A stretch of 64,000 nucleotides of DNA, from contig OZ199838.1 of assembly GCA_964304625.1 (NCBI GenBank), positions 9,920,001 through 9,984,000 on the forward strand, in the 5' to 3' direction. Shown here piece by piece: positions 58,729 through 64,000 of this stretch. The number at the start of each line of letters is the position of its first letter. The stretch's first letter is position 1. A program made the translations under genes and the position numbers. The notes below the pieces were generated by a model that saw only the letters and a list, made by a program, of their open reading frames with translations, was not told the DNA's origin and did not search any database. This DNA comes from Kudoa neothunni (lineage: Eukaryota > Cnidaria).

Positions 58729-60189
58729 ATGGAGACTGCTGATGGGGTTACCCCAGAAAAAGCTGATTCCAATCAGGAATCATCCATTAATCAGCCGGTA
58801 GAAGGAAAAAATTCAAATCGTATGCCAATTTAAAATTTTTATAACCATTTATGGTCTAATTTCCAAAATAGATTGGTTAAAGATGAGCAGCTTCAAACCG
58901 ACTAAAGAACAACCAACTACACCAAAAGCGCCGGCAAGTGATGAACAAGACACCAATGAAGATGAATATATAGAATTTGATCCCGACTTATTATTGGGAG
59001 AAGTGAGAAAAGTGGTTGAGAAAATGAAATTACCAAAAAATGCTGATGAACAACAGAAACTTTTACGAAAATCAAGGCGTTTAAAAAGAAAGGCAGTTGT
59101 TGAGTTGTCTAAAAAGAGACCGATGCGTGTTGAAGTTTCTTCTAACACCACTTCACAGTTGAAATTCAAAGTTGATCTTAAGGGAGAATATCTAACTTTC
59201 AAAAATAGAAAAGATTTGGTCCCAACCTATACCCGAATTATTCCCACCTCTAATTTCCTATCTATTCAACCAATCAATAATATTATTGATGGTTATAATA
59301 GATATTATGTTGGTGAAATACCTTCCGAATACACCAACATATTTCCAGATGAAAATTCAACCCTACCCACAACATTAAGCAAAGATTTTATACCGATAAA
59401 TAGAAATGACTGCAGTAACTATGTTTCAAAACTGTCGCTGGATGAAATCAGAAAATCTAACATTGGGAAGTTCTATTCTCACAATGGCGTCATGAAAGAG
59501 GTGGCTGAAGTGAATTGCTGTTTGGATAAGGACCCGCATAACACTGAACTGTGGTTAAAACTAGTGGAATTGCATAGGCTGAAGCTACCTGCGGACGTTT
59601 CATTAGAATTGATCACACAAAGTCAACAAGCAGTTCTAGAAAAAGCTCTACAGAAAAATCCTAATTCACATGCACTGCTTCTCAAATCGATAGACCTGTT
59701 TGCCTCTCAACAAAATGTTACAGTCGATGAAATTGATAACAAATGGGTCAATATTACATTCCAGTATCCTAACAACATTGCTATATGGTGCAAATACATT
59801 GAGCATCTGATGATTACGTTTTCAAAATCGAATGTTAAACGTTTCAGTGTCCAAATAAATAAAATAATGAATAAGTTAAAGGATATGCAATCACTATATG
59901 TGCCATTGAAACAGCGTATTTCGCCTTCGGATGGTTCAAATTTTCAGTTAAGAATCATTTGTTACTTTTCTTCATTTCTTTCGATGTCAGGTTGGTTTTA
60001 TTTTAAAATTTTACTTTATGATCACACATAATTATTTTGATTAGGTCATACTGAAAAATTATCTACCTTCATGCAACTACTCATTATTTATAATCTAACC
60101 AAAATGTTGCTTGACCAACACTTGAATGTTCCTCTTGAATCATATCATGGCGCCTTTATCAAATATTACTCTACGTATTCCTCCAAGTA
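58729..60189 (+). CDS. NRDE2: NRDE2 homologue, 5' part (three exons seen)
   Basis: NRDE2 is a nuclear helical-repeat protein that binds the exosome helicase MTR4 and acts in RNA decay and splicing. Exons 58729-58819, 58872-59990 and 60045-60186 join through introns of 52 nt (GTATGC..AAATAG) and 54 nt (GTTGGT..GATTAG). The first exon is not in an ATG-to-stop frame with the rest and is inferred from splice sites. Family matches: KVDLKGEYLTFKNRKDLVPTY, then VNCCLDKDPHNTELWLKLVE (human FNRRVRENPRDTQLWMAFVA), LEKALQKNPNSHALLLKSID, FQYPNNIAIWCKYIEHLM (IFLHPNNTALWQKYLLFC) and FLSMSGHTEKLSTFMQLLI (FLRQAGHSEKAISLFQAMV). About 450 residues are seen of some 1160 in human. After YYSTYSS the sequence reads AAGTAAAT, either a stop or, more likely, a donor; later exons are not found in the window. 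Confidence 0.8.
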
Positions 60190-62690
60190 AATTTATTTAT
60201 TTTTTATTATATATTGAAATTGATTAAACTATAGAAATATTTTCGTTAATCTATTATTAAAAGATAATTTCGTATTGTTATTTCTTTGGGTGAAAAATTA
60301 AATTCATTCCAATCCAAGGTTTTATTTTAATTTAATCCTATTTTTTATTAATGTTAAATTGATTCTGAAAGTTAGGTTTTATTCTATTTATTAATTAATT
60401 AACTAACTTAATATTATTGATATTTGAATATATTGCATTGTTTATTATGTCTTTCTTTGTTATGGGAATTGTTAATTTAATTGTTTTAACTTGCAGTAAT
60501 ATCCGTTGAAGCTTTTTACAATTATATATTGTAATTTATAATGCTTGGTAACTTAAAATGAATAACCTTATTGAGGTTATTAGATTCGTTGTGCGAAATA
60601 TATTGTTGATTATATTTTTTACAGTAACGCAGGCTTTATGTTTTGAAATAATTAAGGAAACTTAGTTGAAGTGCATTTGTTTAAGTTATGCTATGTTATG
60701 TTTATTTTGATTGTTATTGATTTCTTGTCTTTTAAATAATACCCCATGAGGGAAATTGAATAAAACTAAATTAATTTGATATTATAAATTACGAATTTCC
60801 ATTTTTTTAGTCACTGCCATTTTTAAATATTTCTTTTCAATATATTAAATATATTTTTGTTATTCTAAAATCGTTATAACAATTTTTTAAATATCTATAA
60901 TATAAAGACGATACGTATAAATTATTCAAATATTTTATTTACAACTAGCGTAAAATTCCTGCCTTCGGTGAGGATTGGGAACATTCTGCCTTGAAGATTC
61001 TCCTCAAAAATAGTTTATTCCATAGAGAATAAAATTGAACTAAAAATTGGTGGTTTTTTACAATTATTTTGTAAATAATTTTAGATAATTGAATTTTTGT
61101 TGCTATGTGATAACTTAAACAATTAATTTTTATTTTTCGGATAAATCTCCGTTTAATTAAAATGACTATCAATATGCTCATTCGAATACACGCACAGGAG
61201 TACACTGTATATATTAATGATATAGTTAAATTAATGGATGATTTTAGTATATAAGAGAGAGTATAAACTTCAGATGTCCATAACCCTGAAAGGAGCGAAT
61301 GTTAATCCTATTACTGAAAACCGTATAATCCGTTAATTATTTTTAAATGATTAGATAACTTAAAGTGTTAATAAATTGTAAACGAATTTTTAAAAGTTCC
61401 ATAAATATCTTTCTATCATGAATAAATTATGTTACAGGTGCGTGTTTAGGGGCACACAGGCAGACAAAGATTTTATATATAGATCTTTTTATTTAATAAT
61501 TTCTCTAAATTCGTAAATTACGTGCGTATAAATAATGTTATTATCTTTGGAAACAAAAGTTTTAGCCTATTAAACAATTTTATTAATAATTATGGTAAAT
61601 AATATAGTTTCTGGATACTGCTAATTTAAATTAGAGATAAAGTTACCTCTGATAACAATCATGAGAACATATAACTTTGGTTTTGCTTACATGATATCAA
61701 AAAATTAGTATTATAACATCAAATTTTGTTTCCTTCTAATTAATAATATAATTAAACAAGATTTTCATAAATACACGTATTTAAATGGGTTATGGATAAT
61801 AAATAATTTTATTAACTGGATTATTTGTGGTTCTTATTTTGCTCAACAATGTTAATTTCAAATAATTTTTTGCTATGCTAGAAAATTATTGATTGAATAA
61901 AAGGATGATTTAAATTACCTTTAACAAACTGAAATTTTTTGAAGTATATTCCAATTTTTATCTGGGCAGAACCATTGATGTAGATTTTGGATACTGTTTT
62001 AAACTTATGCTAAACGAAAAGTAGCAAAAAGTGCAGTCATTGATCGTCTTTACGTATTATTTTAACAATCAGTTTGAATAGCTAGATGTAAAATAGATAT
62101 ATCATTTTTTCAGTATATTTATTTTTGAATTTGGATCTTGATAATATAATTAATGCTGTAAATTTTCCAAGATGCTGGAAACGCGATTGTCTTTTCATGC
62201 ACCCTCTCTGTGCACATTTATAAAAAAAGAAATTAATTATGTATAATGACTAAAGAGATTGAATGAAAGTATAATATATTAAAATTCTTCGCAGTATCTC
62301 TAAAGAGAGTGTCAAATCTTATCAGTAGAACAATATAACATATTCTCATTATTCAACCTTCATGGCATCTTAAAAGACAAAGCTAAAATTGTTCAAATGC
62401 TTGAAAGCATCATTTACTTGTCATACATCGTTGATTTATTCAAGAGATTAAAAAATTTAACAATGTCGACAAAAAAAGATCGATCGATCATTCTCGAAAT
62501 GTTGGAGGAGGATATATTTCCAATTACCTCAATTAATTTTTCTTGGATAAAAATTATTTACTTTTTTTTTAAAGGCTAAAGTATGGTATAGTGAAAAGTT
62601 CGTGGTATTTTGTCTTTTTTCAGCAAAAAAATAAAATATATTCTATTTACTGTTTCAGTATACGAAGAAAAATTATTTTCTTTAATTTTT
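60190..62690. other. Long AT-rich stretch after the last NRDE2 exon seen
   Basis: No further NRDE2 exon, other gene or bounded repeat could be identified. If the GT at 60187 is a donor, this is a large NRDE2 intron; otherwise the gene is truncated here. A 60-codon frame at 62397-62579 has no recognised domain. Confidence 0.4.
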
Positions 62691-63900
62691 ATCTAAAATG
62701 ATACAAGGCGAGATAAGATCCAACTGACTCGGGCGTCTTGTTTGTAGCATATCTAAATTTTCTTTTGATGGCACTTTTATTGCTTTTATTTTATTTGTAT
62801 GGGTAACATAAGCAGTTTCGAATGGGATATTGTGATTCACGGACTCATGTTTATCATCCAAAGATTCGAGAGTGTCATATTCCCGCCAGCGACATGATTG
62901 ACGATAATACTTTCTAGATTCGACTAATTTTTTGAGACAAAACGAGAAAAATTTTATGGCTACTTTTAATAAAACGAGGTTGTAATCATAAAGAGTGGGT
63001 CAAATCGTGCAAAAACAACATAATAAATTATATTAAATAATTGTTCATTGTTTCCTTAAACGAGGTATTAAATTTGATTTCATTATATTTAATATGAAAT
63101 ATATAATTCGAAATAAAGTCATATAATGACTCTTCACTTTTATTATTAATACTTCGGCACCTTCTTTTAAAACCTTCTCACTTAGCGTCGATTTTATTTA
63201 AATGTACACTAAAAGAAAAAAAAACAAATAATATTTGTGGCCGGCTATATCGTGACAAGATCCTGTATCGTTCAGATGACTGTAGCCCTCTATTTATCTG
63301 TCCAGATCATATAATCCTCTTCCACGTTATCAATAATAATTTTTTCGTGGAGAAAACTGCTTCTTCTCTTAGAATATTCAAGAAAACGATAATCTTCATT
63401 TATTGCACCAACGATTCAATATTACTGGTTTTTTAACAAAATTAGAGCACAAAAAAACAGATCTCGACAACTTCATTTCATATGAGGTGCATCATCGTCC
63501 CACATATTCACTTTTCCTCCGATATAATCAGATAAAGATTCTGCATTTTTTATAGTACAAATTGTATCTATCCTAAAAAATGCATAATCCATCATATTAA
63601 TAAAATCGAGATTTTCTAAATCAGAATTTCTCCTAATATTGCTTATTTCCCAAACATGCGACGTAAGTTTACAATTGCAACCCCCTTTTTAAAGAATATC
63701 CCTTCCTTTTACGTATATTCGATTCGTCAATTTGTACAGCGACATTCGCATCCACTTCTCTGATTCGTACACCATAAAGGTTCAAATACTCAACATAAAT
63801 TTTCCGAATATAACTCTTCCAGTTAACAATAGTTTCTCTGGATCCGATTTTCAATTGTTTTAACCCCCCTGTCCTGATTTGAACCTAGTTTTGGATAGAC
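62691..63900 (-). pseudogene. Degenerate Merlin/ISXO2 transposase at the window edge
   Basis: Minus-strand pieces in order: 63854-63669 with VAVQIDESNIRKRKG (first Asp block), about 63400-63270 with RRSSFLHEKIIIDNVEEDYM followed by IWTDK (compare RDILERIIIENVEDESTIWIDGWK in the 12482 copy), and about 62910-62700 with SCRWREYDTLESLDD, fitting the family's C-terminal end. Unrelated sequence separates the pieces and stops are frequent. No terminal repeats are visible. Confidence 0.55.
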
Positions 63901-64000
63901 AAATTCAAAGCATCCATAAATTTCGGAATTCCTCTAAAAATTTAAAGCACTTGGATTGGTGTAAAAATATTGCATTTTAAAAATTAATATCGGCCAATAA

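Noticed and set aside
1-64000. CRISPR arrays, bacterial operons or rRNA genes
   Set aside because: No regularly spaced repeats, ribosome-binding sites or rRNA signatures; spliced animal-type genes show the DNA is nuclear eukaryotic.

Overview
This 64-kb window is AT-rich animal-type nuclear DNA. Six host genes can be named from their proteins, and all are diverged metazoan-type orthologues: vigilin (multi-KH RNA-binding protein), TAF12, exosome subunit CSL4/EXOSC1, RNase P/MRP subunit RPP30, a cysteine-form phospholipid-hydroperoxide glutathione peroxidase, and the 5' part of NRDE2. Three of the host genes have visible introns. Five of these introns lie wholly in the window, and four of them are only 36-54 nt. 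The fast-evolving proteins, tiny introns, low GC and crowd of Merlin/ISXO2, piggyBac, Tigger/pogo, Tc1, hAT and Ty3/gypsy elements would suit a reduced parasitic animal such as a myxozoan. That lineage is an inference; only 'metazoan' is well supported.

Layout: 1-3028 has no recognised gene (one small unassigned ORF and a possible MITE). 3029-10107 (-) is vigilin, split by a 2.77-kb intron carrying a SINE-like repeat and by a 44-nt intron. 11838-12820 is a Merlin/ISXO2 transposon. 14745-23722 is an old Ty3/gypsy copy whose 5' LTR is split by a 4.6-kb long-TIR element (itself holding a piggyBac) and by a hAT MITE. 26090-37372 is almost solid DNA transposon: two Merlin copies, a piggyBac cut open by a Tigger and a Tc1 lying back to back, then a Tigger whose transposase reads through completely once three introns of 45, 44 and 36 nt are removed.

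40765-43353 is a compact host block: TAF12 (-), EXOSC1 (-) and RPP30 (+). EXOSC1 and RPP30 are head to head with 47 bp between start codons. 45037-50990 holds MITEs, hAT and Tigger pieces and more SINE copies. 51730-52443 (-) is the glutathione peroxidase. 53539-56103 is a very young RT-less Ty3/gypsy insertion (identical 129-bp LTRs, perfect 5-bp target duplication) sitting inside a Merlin transposase gene. 58729-60186 (+) is the start of NRDE2, and the window ends in another Merlin fossil.

Functionally, EXOSC1, RPP30 and NRDE2 all belong to nuclear RNA processing and decay, TAF12 to TFIID/SAGA, vigilin to mRNA binding at the ER and polysomes, and the peroxidase to lipid-peroxide defence. 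Nothing shows that they are co-regulated, apart from the shared EXOSC1/RPP30 promoter.
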